Position numbers and translations under genes: made by a program. Shown here piece after piece: positions 1 to 8,204 of a stretch of 45,948 nucleotides of DNA (its first letter is position 1; each line of letters starts with the position of its first letter). The notes under the pieces were generated by a model. It had not been told where the DNA came from. It saw only the letters and a list, made by a program, of their open reading frames with translations, and ran no database searches. The stretch covers positions 1 through 45,948 of the forward strand of contig JAZSEW010000034.1 in assembly GCA_045531895.1 (NCBI GenBank), written 5' to 3'. The stretch is from SIG299 sp045531895. Its GTDB lineage: Bacteria; Bacillota; Clostridia; Lachnospirales; Lachnospiraceae.

Positions 1-45
1 ATTATAGCAATGGGAGGTATTTTCACACAACGCTAAAGCTCCTTC

Positions 46-135
46 AACCACCCGCATAGCAGGTGGTTTATTTGTTGCCCAAAGCTCCGTTTCTCTTCTT
101 GAGAAACTCCACAATGGACAACAGGCTTAAAGCCT
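46..135. repeat. Cluster of three hairpins, possible IS200/IS605-type element end
   Basis: Three inverted repeats sit in a row: AACCACC (46-52) with GGTGGTT (62-68), extended by GC/GC around an ATA loop with one mismatch; GTTTCTC (89-95) with GAGAAAC (101-107); and the palindrome AGGCTTAAAGCCT (123-135). No open reading frame is visible in 1-178. The AACCACC-GC-ATA-GC-GGTGGTT form resembles the subterminal hairpins recognised by Y1 transposases of IS200/IS605 elements. That link rests on appearance only, and no transposase is in the window. The hairpins could instead be part of a complex 3' UTR. Confidence 0.3.
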
Positions 136-137
136 AA

Positions 138-168
138 CAAAAAGAAGACAGGCGCTATCTACGCCTGC
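138..168 (-). terminator. Rho-independent terminator of the lipoprotein protease gene
   Basis: Read on the minus strand just after the protease stop codon, CAGGCG pairs with CGCCTG across a 7-nt loop (149-154 with 162-167), followed by TCTTCTTTTTGTT. Position, GC-rich stem and U-rich tail fit an intrinsic terminator. Confidence 0.8.
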
Positions 169-178
169 CTCCCCTTCA

Positions 179-1966
179 CTATTTGTAGTTATAAAAGCCT
201 AAATCCACTGCCGTAATACCTATTTTTTCGAAATCTTCCGATATCTCCAAACAAGAAAGATTCATCATGGAAGAAGCAAGTTCCTGCATAGACTGTCTTA
301 CTGATACATCATGTATTGTAGTAGAATCATATTCCAGCAAACTGTTTTCACTATAATTTTCTGCATATACAGTACCACTCATTTCCAAATCATCACTAAA
401 TATTTTCCAGTAGTAAGAACCATCTATATTTGGGTCCACTACAAAATACAGCCAAAAATCAAAATCCTTCTCCTTTATAATCTGGTCAAAAGTTATTACA
501 TTATCCTCCACATAATAATACGCCATTCGATAAAATGTTGTTTCCTTATCATCGGAATAATCAGTACTCAATAACATTGAATAACAGTTATCCTCTGGAT
601 CATACTCTCCATTACCTACAATATAATTTTTACTTTTAGCAAATACACCACACTCTTGCTGAAATAATTCTTTCAATGCTATCGGTGTTATGTATGTAAG
701 ATTGTCCAGTTCCTCCGTAGAAATTGCAAAGTTCAGATTCTGAGATTCTTCCATCCCCCATGTATTGATTCCCACAACCTCACCAAAAGTATTAATTAAA
801 GGACCTCCGGAATTCCCATGAGTGATAGAAGCGTCATGTTGAACATAAGCAACACCATCAACAATTCTTTGTGCATAGGTCACAATTCCCTGCGAACATG
901 TATTTGTCAAACCTCTTGACGACCCAACTGCATAAACTGTATCTCCAACATTGACAGTATTTTTGCATATGTCAGCGAATTTCATTTTCGTTTTATCAAT
1001 CTTTAAAACTGCCAAATCTATTCTCGCATCATATGCCAGCACTGATTCGATTTCGTATGTTTTATCATTGATTTTTATTTTAGCAGAGTATGCTCCCTCA
1101 ATAACATGATAATTAGTGACAATCCTGCCATCAGCCGAAATAACAAATCCAGTTCCAAGAGCATACTCATTCCCCGAACTATCATAAGTTACAATCTCAC
1201 CCACATATTTTACAGATTGTTCATAAAGTTCTGTAGCCGTGTATACGTCTAAAGAGTATGTACTATTATAGGAATGCCCACACCCTGAAACTGTACAAGT
1301 ATATTTTTTCGTTCCCTCCTTAGCAGAAGTCGCTTTTTCCACGATCGTCCCGGCATCATATTCATGTCCTATTGCCGGAATTATTATTTGCTCCTTAATT
1401 GTTGTATTACAAATGCTGCAATGACTACCGGCCGTTTTTCCTTCACTCGTACAAGTCGCCGGAATCTCCTCATCCGTCACTTCATTATGCCCAAACGCAG
1501 GAAGTAATTGTTGTTCAACCAGAATCTCATTGCAAACAGAACAATGTTTTCCTTCCGTCTTTCCTTCTGTTGTACAAGTTGCACTTACTGGATTATCGAT
1601 TATCTCAACATGTCCCGTTGCAGCAATACTCCCTTGCGCAGCTATAATCTCATTACACACAGAACAATGCTTTCCCTCTGTTAGTCCTCCTGTTGTGCAG
1701 GTTGCTTTTACACTACTGTCTACAACAACATTATGATCAACTGTAGGTATAGGTTTCGTTTCTAAAAAACCACATTTCTGACACGTCCGTGATTGAGCAC
1801 CTTCGTTTAAACAGGTTGCTTCTTTCGTTAGTGACCATTGTCCATATTCATGAGCACAATCACTATCCATTTTCTCCCCCCGCTGATTGCTCCCACTACA
1901 ACCTCCCGACGACACACAAAAAAGTAACAGCACAACTATTGTCAAAACGTTCCACCTATTCCTCAT
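179..1966 (-). CDS. Trypsin-like (HtrA/DegP-type) serine protease lipoprotein with Cys-rich repeats
   Basis: Secreted or membrane-anchored S1C-type peptidase. Numbering from the GTG at 1984, a hydrophobic leader ends in SSGGC (Cys29), a somewhat degenerate lipobox. It is followed by four repeats of exactly 41 residues (44-84, 85-125, 126-166, 167-207), each with an ATC...CxxC core and a final GH-type end, then a fifth degenerate copy to about 245. The protease domain has His293 (TNYHVIEG), Asp323 (RIDLAVLKI) and Ser392 (THGNSGGPL), a complete catalytic triad. The C-terminal 170 residues are not recognised and no PDZ domain is seen. The ATG at 1966 is preferred because GAGGAGG lies 9 nt upstream. 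The gene is monocistronic, between a terminator on each side. The repeats resemble Cys-rich surface-protein repeats common in Clostridia; their metal or wall binding is unproven. Confidence 0.85.
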   Translation of the reverse strand: MRNRWNVLTIVVLLLFCVSSGGCSGSNQRGEKMDSDCAHEYGQWSLTKEATCLNEGAQSRTCQKCGFLETKPIPTVDHNVVVDSSVKATCTTGGLTEGKHCSVCNEIIAAQGSIAATGHVEIIDNPVSATCTTEGKTEGKHCSVCNEILVEQQLLPAFGHNEVTDEEIPATCTSEGKTAGSHCSICNTTIKEQIIIPAIGHEYDAGTIVEKATSAKEGTKKYTCTVSGCGHSYNSTYSLDVYTATELYEQSVKYVGEIVTYDSSGNEYALGTGFVISADGRIVTNYHVIEGAYSAKIKINDKTYEIESVLAYDARIDLAVLKIDKTKMKFADICKNTVNVGDTVYAVGSSRGLTNTCSQGIVTYAQRIVDGVAYVQHDASITHGNSGGPLINTFGEVVGINTWGMEESQNLNFAISTEELDNLTYITPIALKELFQQECGVFAKSKNYIVGNGEYDPEDNCYSMLLSTDYSDDKETTFYRMAYYYVEDNVITFDQIIKEKDFDFWLYFVVDPNIDGSYYWKIFSDDLEMSGTVYAENYSENSLLEYDSTTIHDVSVRQSMQELASSMMNLSCLEISEDFEKIGITAVDLGFYNYK

Positions 1967-2020
1967 CACGTTTTTCCTCCTCACAGTACATCACAAAATA
2001 TACGTCAGTAAATACACAAG

Positions 2021-2062
2021 AGACCTTTTTATTACCAACAAAGCATGATAATAAAAAGGTCT
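2021..2062 (-). terminator. Terminator-like hairpin after yebC
   Basis: A perfect 14-bp inverted repeat, AGACCTTTTTATTA (2021-2034) with its complement at 2049-2062 and a 14-nt loop, lies between yebC and the protease gene. It is AT-rich with only a weak U tail on the minus strand, but its placement fits transcription termination. Confidence 0.65.
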
Positions 2063-2081
2063 AAAATTGTCATAAAACTAT

Positions 2082-2810
2082 TTACTCATCCCAGTTATGG
2101 TAAACTTCCTGCACGTCATCATCCTCATCAAGTAAGTCAAGAATCTTGTTCATGCTCTTGATATCCTGTTCGTCAGTTAATGTGCCCCAGGTCTGAGGAA
2201 TCATGGTTACTGCTGCGGAAACGGTAGTAATCTTAGCTTCTTCTAATGCTGCAAATACTGTAGAAAAAGCATCCGGCTCAGTAATAATTTCATAGCTGTC
2301 TTCTTCCTCTGCAAAGTCCTCTGCACCTGCATCTAACGCTAACATCATCAGGTCGTCCGCATCCATGGAGCACTCTTCCTTATCGATGATAATCTGACCC
2401 TTTTTATCGAACATAAAGGATACGCAACCCTGAGTACCAACATTACCGTTACCCTTGGTGAACGCGTTTCTTACGTTTGCTGCTGTTCTGTTCTTGTTAT
2501 CGGTTAATGCATCTACGATAATAGCGATTCCGTTTGGACCATAACCTTCATAGGATACGAATTCATAGTTTACATTCTGTCCTTCACCGGCTGCCTTCTT
2601 GATACTGCGGTCGATGGTGTCATTTGGCATGTTATTTGCCTTTGCCTTTGCAACAATATCCTTTAACTTACTGTTGTTGTTTGGATCCGGGCCGCCCTCT
2701 TTTACCGCTACGGCAATTTCACGACCGATTCTTGTAAAGATTTTACCCTTTGCTGCATCATTTTTCTCTTTTTTATGCTTAATATTAGCAAATTTAGAAT
2801 GTCCGGACAT
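2082..2810 (-). CDS. yebC: YebC/PmpR family (TACO1-like) regulator
   Basis: A 242-residue protein opening with MSGHSKFANIKHKK, the hallmark N-terminus of the YebC/TACO1 family, and of typical family length. Members are cytosolic DNA- or ribosome-associated proteins. Different members have been described as transcription regulators and as translation factors that relieve stalling at proline-rich stretches, so the exact role here is open. The middle keeps the GYGPNGIAIIVDALTDN segment and the C-terminus is acidic as usual. RBS AGGAGAG precedes the ATG. It has its own sigma-A-like promoter and a terminator, so it appears to be expressed independently of argR upstream. Confidence 0.93.
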   Translation of the reverse strand: MSGHSKFANIKHKKEKNDAAKGKIFTRIGREIAVAVKEGGPDPNNNSKLKDIVAKAKANNMPNDTIDRSIKKAAGEGQNVNYEFVSYEGYGPNGIAIIVDALTDNKNRTAANVRNAFTKGNGNVGTQGCVSFMFDKKGQIIIDKEECSMDADDLMMLALDAGAEDFAEEEDSYEIITEPDAFSTVFAALEEAKITTVSAAVTMIPQTWGTLTDEQDIKSMNKILDLLDEDDDVQEVYHNWDE

Positions 2811-2853
2811 TATTTTCTCTCCTGTTCTAATCTAATGTTTTTTCTAAATGTTT

Positions 2854-2882
2854 ATTTTATCACATAAACCATCACTTGTCAA
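2854..2882 (-). promoter_or_regulatory. Sigma-A-type promoter of yebC
   Basis: On the minus strand, TTGACA (2877-2882), a 17-nt spacer, then TAAAAT (2854-2859), about 45 nt before the yebC start codon. The -35 is perfect and the -10 differs at one base. Confidence 0.8.
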
Positions 2883-2890
2883 AATTTCTT

Positions 2891-3346
2891 TTATTTTATG
2901 TAAATCAGTTCTGAAATCACCTGCATGACTTCTTCTGTCTGTTCGTCAGTACGGATGGCGCACATAATCGTATCATCTCCGGCAATACAGCCGACGATTG
3001 CATCCAATTCCAGAGAGTCCAGTGCCGCAGCGGCCGCCATTGCCATGCCGGACACGGTTTTAATTACAAGAATGTTCTGGGCTCTGTCCATAGAAAGATA
3101 AGCATCTCTTAAAACTCTCACCAGCTTATCATTTAATGCCGATGTTGCTCCCTGATGAACAGCATACTTGGATTTACCGCTTTCTGTCGGCACCTTAGTA
3201 AGCTTCAATTCCCGAATATCACGGGATACGGTTGCCTGAGTTACCACAAAACCGGCCTCCTGCAGATATTCTGCCAGTTCCTCCTGAGTTTCCACATTAT
3301 ATTTTCTAATAATTTCAACAATTTTATTTTGTCTGCTGCTCTTCAT
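2891..3346 (-). CDS. argR: Arginine repressor ArgR/AhrC
   Basis: DNA-binding repressor and activator of arginine metabolism, active as an arginine-bound hexamer. The N-terminal winged helix contains TQATVSRDIRELKL, the recognition helix signature. The C-terminal oligomerisation domain contains GDDTIMCAIRT, which includes the arginine-contacting Asp pair. The ATG at 3346 (151 aa, normal length) is chosen over the upstream in-frame ATG at 3379 because AGGAAAGGAAAG lies in front of it and family members start at MKSSRQ-like sequence. It follows nadK by about 50 nt and ends the asp23-nusB-xse-ispA-dxs-tlyA operon, a place it also holds in Bacillus. The recN and spoIVB genes that usually follow are absent. 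Confidence 0.95.
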   Translation of the reverse strand: MKSSRQNKIVEIIRKYNVETQEELAEYLQEAGFVVTQATVSRDIRELKLTKVPTESGKSKYAVHQGATSALNDKLVRVLRDAYLSMDRAQNILVIKTVSGMAMAAAAALDSLELDAIVGCIAGDDTIMCAIRTDEQTEEVMQVISELIYIK

Positions 3347-3399
3347 GAAAGTTTCTTTCCTTTCCTGATTCGTAACCATGCCTATTTGACCGGTTACTA

Positions 3400-4239
3400 T
3401 TATTCCACGGAACCAAGCTTGGAACGAAGCACTTCAAAAAAAGTCTTCTCATCCAGCTGTACCATTTTTGTTGTATAGTCAGAGCGTTTTACAAGAATTT
3501 TATCATCCGGCTTCAATTTTCTTGCAGCACGTCCGTCAAAGGTAACAACCGCTTCTACTTCCGGACCTCTTTTACTCTGCAAAATTTCCACGGAAATTTC
3601 ATCCTCAGACTCCACTACAATTTCTCTGGAGCTCAAAGAATGCGGACAAATCGGGGTAATTAAAATCAACTTAGCTTCCGGCTTTACTACCGCACCGCCG
3701 GCGGACAGATTATAACCGGTAGAACCGGTAGGTGTCGCAATTAACAGTCCGTCACCGGATACTACGTCCAGCAACGCACCATTGACATACACCGCAAGAT
3801 TAATGATTCGGCTGACACCACTTCTTGTTATGGCAACCTCATTTAACACCGTATCCTCATACTGGCCATTGAAGTCTGCCTCCAGCATCATACGCTCTTC
3901 TACGCGAAATGTATTGCTACACAGGCGTTCCAGACCGCGTTCTGCCTCTGTTGCTTCCACACCGGTAAGATATCCTACCGTTCCCGCATTAATACCAAAC
4001 ATCGGGATATCATAGGTCATCAGACGGTTTGCTGCCCGAATCAGAGTTCCGTCACCGCCCAGCACGATAATACCATCCACATCCTGTGGCAAAGGTTCCC
4101 ATTCCTGTCCTGCAAGTCCCAGAGATTCCATACGGATAACATACTGCTTTCCCTGCTCCTCCAGAAATGTTTTTACCCGGTTTGTCAATTCCAGCTGTTC
4201 ATCCCTGTCTCGATTTACAATGATACAAAATTTATCCAT
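3400..4239 (-). CDS. nadK: NAD kinase
   Basis: Makes NADP+ from NAD+ and ATP (or polyphosphate) in the cytosol. The protein has 279 residues, normal for the family. The catalytic GGDGT motif is at 61-65, followed by NAGTVGYLTG and the NAD-binding TPTGSTGYNLSAGG, all in the expected order. It sits between tlyA (82 nt) and argR (about 50 nt) on the same strand and is probably co-transcribed. In Clostridia nadK commonly occupies this position between tlyA and argR, and NADPH supply suits the neighbouring isoprenoid genes, though that is inference. Confidence 0.95.
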   Translation of the reverse strand: MDKFCIIVNRDRDEQLELTNRVKTFLEEQGKQYVIRMESLGLAGQEWEPLPQDVDGIIVLGGDGTLIRAANRLMTYDIPMFGINAGTVGYLTGVEATEAERGLERLCSNTFRVEERMMLEADFNGQYEDTVLNEVAITRSGVSRIINLAVYVNGALLDVVSGDGLLIATPTGSTGYNLSAGGAVVKPEAKLILITPICPHSLSSREIVVESEDEISVEILQSKRGPEVEAVVTFDGRAARKLKPDDKILVKRSDYTTKMVQLDEKTFFEVLRSKLGSVE

Positions 4240-4321
4240 AGTCCCTCAATTCCTGTCAATGTACAGCTCATAAATATACACTACAGTGCATACTTTACCA
4301 TAAATTGCATTAAAATACAAG

Positions 4322-5152
4322 TTATTTATCCAAGTCTCCGTGAGCGGCATCAACAATTTCAGTTACGCTTAAAAGAATACTCTGCAATGCCTCATTCCTA
4401 ATACTTTCCACTTCCTTTGCATTCTTTCTCGCATATAATAAATATTCAATATTTCCTTCCGGTCCCTTAATCGGAGAATAGTCCAGACGCAGAAGTTCAA
4501 AGCCTGTAGCCGCTGCCATGGATGTCACGGCAATCACCACTTCTTCATGAACCTTTTTATCCCGGACCACGCCCTTTTTACCAACCTTTTCTCTTCCTGC
4601 TTCAAACTGCGGTTTAATTAAACACACAATTTCCGCATTTTCCGCCATCAGTTCATATACCGGGCCAAGCACCTTGGACAGAGAAATAAACGCCACATCT
4701 ATGGAAACAAACTCCACCAACTGTCCAATATCCTCCGGAGTAACATAACGGATATTTGTTTTTTCCATGGAAACAACTCTCTCATCGGTACGTAATTTCC
4801 ATGCCAGCTGATTAGTTCCCACATCAATGGCAAATACCTTAACTGCGCCATTTTGCAGCATGCAATCGGTAAATCCGCCGGTGGAGGAACCAACATCCAT
4901 ACAGGTCTTTCCTTCCAGCTTAACTCCAAACTGTTCCACTGCCTTTTCCAGTTTAAATCCACCACGACTGACATACTTCATTGCCAGTCCTTTCACTTCA
5001 ATCTGCACAGTTTCTTCAAAGCTGCTTCCGGCTTTATCTTCCCGGACTCCGTCTACAAATACATTGCCTGCCATAATATAGGCCTTTGCCTTTTCTCTTG
5101 ATTCCGCCAGATTCCGTTTTACCAGCAGTACATCCAGACGTTCCTTTGCCAT
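4322..5152 (-). CDS. tlyA: TlyA-family rRNA 2'-O-methyltransferase
   Basis: An N-terminal S4 RNA-binding domain (about residues 1-65, starting KERLDVLLVKRNLAESREKA) is followed by an FtsJ/RrmJ-like Rossmann methyltransferase domain with the SAM-binding DVGSSTGGFTDCML. Characterised TlyA proteins 2'-O-methylate cytidines in 16S and/or 23S rRNA, affecting capreomycin sensitivity. The older name hemolysin A is not supported as a function. Length is 276 aa. It lies 23 nt after dxs in the operon, the same order as yqxC in Bacillus. Confidence 0.92.
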   Translation of the reverse strand: MAKERLDVLLVKRNLAESREKAKAYIMAGNVFVDGVREDKAGSSFEETVQIEVKGLAMKYVSRGGFKLEKAVEQFGVKLEGKTCMDVGSSTGGFTDCMLQNGAVKVFAIDVGTNQLAWKLRTDERVVSMEKTNIRYVTPEDIGQLVEFVSIDVAFISLSKVLGPVYELMAENAEIVCLIKPQFEAGREKVGKKGVVRDKKVHEEVVIAVTSMAAATGFELLRLDYSPIKGPEGNIEYLLYARKNAKEVESIRNEALQSILLSVTEIVDAAHGDLDK

Positions 5153-5175
5153 TCCTACCTCATTTCCTGCGCTTC

Positions 5176-7074
5176 TTACCGCAACGCAGCCATAATTTTT
5201 TCATATAATGTATCTACATTCAATCCATACAGTTCCCGCAGGGTCTGTTGGTCACCATGTTCCATAAAGCAGTTATCAAGTGCACCAAGTACCTGTCTTA
5301 TGTCACATTTATTCTCCATTAACAGCGCAGAAACCCGTTCACCAAAGCTTCCTCTGGACACATTTTCTTCTAATGTTACCAGTACCTCATGATGCTTTGC
5401 CAGCTGTAGGATACAAACCTCATCTATCGGAGCCACAAACCGCACATTTACAAGGCTGACCAAAATGCCTTCTGCCTCCAGACGCTCCTTTAACCGATAT
5501 GCCAGGGAAACAGAATTCCCTACTGCTGCCAATGCTACTTTTCTGCCGGATTTAACAGACTTATCATCAGCATTTTCCCACGCCTTCTCCAAAATCTCCG
5601 CTTTTCCATGTATAATTTCTGCCACCGGAAGCCCATCCGTATCTGCCGATGTTCCTCTTGGATACCTCACCGCCACCGGATAGTCGCAATTTGTCGCAAA
5701 CCGAAGCATCTCCTTAAGTTCTTTTGTACTTTTTGGTGCCATCACCGTTAAATTCGGAATATGTGCCAGATACGACAAGTCAAACACTCCCTGATGGGTT
5801 TCACCGTCTTTTCCTACAATTCCTGCACGGTCCACTGCAAAAGTCACCGGCAGATTTCCGATACATACATCATGAAGAATCTGGTCGTAAGCCCTTTGCA
5901 GAAAGGTAGAATACACCGCTACGACCGGATGATATCCTCCTGCTGCCATGCCTGCTGCAAAGGTCACTGCATGCTCTTCCGCAATGCCAACGTCAAAAAA
6001 GCGCTCCGGATACTTTTTTGCAAATGCTGCCAAACCGGTGCCTGTCGGCATCGCCGCCGTAATTCCCACAATTTTTTCGTTCTTCGCGCCAATCTCTAAC
6101 ATTGTGTCGGAAAACATCTTTGTATAAGACACACCCTCGGTCGGACGCAACGTTTGTCCCGTTTTTAGCGCAAAAGGCTCCACACCGTGAAAACGTCCAG
6201 GGTCGGCTTCTGCCGGTTCATAGCCTTTACCTTTCTTTGTAACCACATGAATCAGCACTGCCTTTGGCATTTTCGCTGCTGTTTCCAGTGCCCGATTCAC
6301 TTGTTCGATATCATGTCCGTCAATCGGACCGATATAGGTAATTCCCATATCCTCAAAATACATACCGCCAATAAACAGATGCTTTAAGGAATCCTTGGAC
6401 TGCTTTAATTTCTTTACAATTTTTGTTCCAACCGGAAGCTTGTTTAAAGCTTCCTCCAAACCGCCTTTAAACCCTGTATACGCCGTATTGGAACGAATTT
6501 TGGCAAGATAATTTGCCATACCTCCCACATTTTCCGAAATAGACATATGGTTGTCATTCAAAATGATAATCAGGTTGCTCTTTAGCTTCCCCACGTTATT
6601 TAGAGCTTCCAGTGCCATGCCTCCGGTAAGTGCCCCGTCACCAATGACCGCTACAATTTTTTCATCACCGCCGGATAATTCCCTGGCACTGACCAGTCCG
6701 TTTGCCACAGAAAGCGACGTAGAACTGTGCCCGGTATCAAAAGCATCGCAGTCACTTTCCTTCCGTTTCGGGAAGCCGCTCATCCCCTGATATTCCCGCA
6801 AGGAACAGAAGCCTCCCTTCCGCCCGGTAAGAATCTTATGGACATATGCCTGATGCCCCACATCCCAGATTAACTTATCCTTCGGAAAATCCAAAAACAG
6901 ATGCAGTGCCATGGTAAGCTCTACAGCCCCCAGATTGGAAGCCAGATGTCCGCCATGCTCCGATACCCGATGTAACAAAAAATGTCTGATTTCCTTTGCC
7001 AGACGGTTATACTGGGACGGGTTAATTTCCTTTATATCATTTGGTTGATTAATTCTATCCAATACTCCTGCCAT
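5176..7074 (-). CDS. dxs: 1-deoxy-D-xylulose-5-phosphate synthase
   Basis: A thiamine-diphosphate enzyme that condenses pyruvate and glyceraldehyde 3-phosphate into DXP, the first step of the MEP isoprenoid pathway and a precursor for thiamine and pyridoxal. The 632 residues are full length. The TPP-binding GDGALTGGMALEALNN, the WDVGHQAYVHKILTGR region, the GMAAGGYHPVVAVYSTFLQRAYDQ segment of the pyrimidine-binding domain and the C-terminal transketolase domain are all present. The start follows the ispA stop by 1 nt, so translation is probably coupled. Together with ispA it makes this stretch an isoprenoid sub-operon. Confidence 0.97.
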   Translation of the reverse strand: MAGVLDRINQPNDIKEINPSQYNRLAKEIRHFLLHRVSEHGGHLASNLGAVELTMALHLFLDFPKDKLIWDVGHQAYVHKILTGRKGGFCSLREYQGMSGFPKRKESDCDAFDTGHSSTSLSVANGLVSARELSGGDEKIVAVIGDGALTGGMALEALNNVGKLKSNLIIILNDNHMSISENVGGMANYLAKIRSNTAYTGFKGGLEEALNKLPVGTKIVKKLKQSKDSLKHLFIGGMYFEDMGITYIGPIDGHDIEQVNRALETAAKMPKAVLIHVVTKKGKGYEPAEADPGRFHGVEPFALKTGQTLRPTEGVSYTKMFSDTMLEIGAKNEKIVGITAAMPTGTGLAAFAKKYPERFFDVGIAEEHAVTFAAGMAAGGYHPVVAVYSTFLQRAYDQILHDVCIGNLPVTFAVDRAGIVGKDGETHQGVFDLSYLAHIPNLTVMAPKSTKELKEMLRFATNCDYPVAVRYPRGTSADTDGLPVAEIIHGKAEILEKAWENADDKSVKSGRKVALAAVGNSVSLAYRLKERLEAEGILVSLVNVRFVAPIDEVCILQLAKHHEVLVTLEENVSRGSFGERVSALLMENKCDIRQVLGALDNCFMEHGDQQTLRELYGLNVDTLYEKIMAALR

Positions 7075-7075
7075 G

Positions 7076-7975
7076 TTAATACTCCCTAACTGTCAGATAA
7101 CTAATCAGTTCCCGGAAAAATTCATTACACCGAAGCTTCTTTGCAAGCTCCGCCGCTTCTTCCGACAAACGCTTTACCTCATTTTTAGAAGCTTCCAACC
7201 CATGTAATGTTACATATGTAGTCTTTTCATTTTTCTCATCACTATGCACCGGCTTTCCAAGCTTTTCTTCCTCACCGGTCAAATCCAAAATATCATCCTG
7301 AATCTGGAATGCCATTCCAATGCCTTTTGCCATACGCTCTACCATAGCAAGCTGCTCTTCTCCGGCTCCGCCAAGAATTGCACCAATCATCATGGAGGCC
7401 TCCAAAAGCGCACAGGTTTTTAATTCGTAAATAAAACCTATTTCCTCTTCGGCAAGCGGCTGTCCGGTCTTTTCCACATCTACCACCTGACCGCCAATCA
7501 TGCCATAAATTCCGGCTTTTGTACCAAAAACCTTAAGTGCCTTTGCCACCCGGGCATCCCATACCGTATCCTCACCATCCGAAAATGCCTTGTACGCCGT
7601 TTCAAAAGAAAAATTGAGCAGCGCATCTCCCGCCAGAATTGCCATGGCGGAACCATACTTTGCATGAGTAGTCAGTTGCCCTCTGCGATACATATCATTG
7701 TCCATATCCGGCAAGTCATCATGCACCAGAGAATAGGTGTGCAGCATTTCCATGGCTGCCATAAACGGTTCCACCTTTCTTACATCTCCCTCCGGCGAAA
7801 AACACTGAAATATCTCCAGCATCATCATAGGGCGTAACCGCTTTCCTCCAATGGTTACACTGTATTTCATAGCCTCCAGCACTGTTTTCTGCCGCCCCTC
7901 TGCCTTTGGAAGATACTCCTCCAGCACCCGGTTGATATACGCCTGCCTGTCCTTTAATTCTTCGTTAAAATTCAT
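7076..7975 (-). CDS. ispA: Farnesyl diphosphate synthase (short-chain polyprenyl synthase)
   Basis: Condenses IPP with allylic diphosphates to give geranyl or farnesyl diphosphate for undecaprenyl and quinone synthesis. The two aspartate-rich Mg-binding motifs are present: DDLPDMDND (first, DDxxxxD type) and DDILD (second), along with GGKRLRP near the N-terminus. About 299 aa. The ATG at 7975 is preferred because the in-frame ATG at 7987 lies directly against GAGGAG, inside the end of xseB. The gene overlaps xseB by about 11 nt, implying coupled translation. Chain length cannot be fixed from the motif alone, but position and length fit FPP synthase. Confidence 0.94.
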   Translation of the reverse strand: MNFNEELKDRQAYINRVLEEYLPKAEGRQKTVLEAMKYSVTIGGKRLRPMMMLEIFQCFSPEGDVRKVEPFMAAMEMLHTYSLVHDDLPDMDNDMYRRGQLTTHAKYGSAMAILAGDALLNFSFETAYKAFSDGEDTVWDARVAKALKVFGTKAGIYGMIGGQVVDVEKTGQPLAEEEIGFIYELKTCALLEASMMIGAILGGAGEEQLAMVERMAKGIGMAFQIQDDILDLTGEEEKLGKPVHSDEKNEKTTYVTLHGLEASKNEVKRLSEEAAELAKKLRCNEFFRELISYLTVREY

Positions 7976-8192
7976 CACTGATACCATTCTCCTCTAAAAT
8001 CATCAGTTCTTTTTCCACCTTGTCAATGGCCTGATTACACTTAAGTAACAAATCCATGCCTTTTTTATACATAACAAAGGATTCCTCCAACGACAGCTCC
8101 GGAGAACTCAATTCCTCCATAACCTGTTCCAGTTGTTCCAGAGACTGTTCCAATGATAATCCCTGCACCTCTTCCTTTTTCTTTCCTGCCAT
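7965..8192 (-). CDS. xseB: Exonuclease VII small subunit
   Basis: A 75-residue, mostly helical acidic protein with SLEQSLEQLEQVMEELSSPE and the family pattern LEESFVMYKKGMDLL. Several copies bind the XseA large subunit to form exonuclease VII, which degrades single-stranded DNA from both ends. It starts 13 nt after xseA and overlaps ispA, a normal arrangement in this cluster. Confidence 0.94.
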   Translation of the reverse strand: MAGKKKEEVQGLSLEQSLEQLEQVMEELSSPELSLEESFVMYKKGMDLLLKCNQAIDKVEKELMILEENGISDEF

Positions 8193-8204
8193 ATATTATC
8201 CTTT

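Noticed and set aside
1250..1855. CRISPR-like array
   Set aside because: The repeats are an in-frame 123-bp period coding for the 41-residue Cys-rich modules; there are no short repeats with unique spacers.
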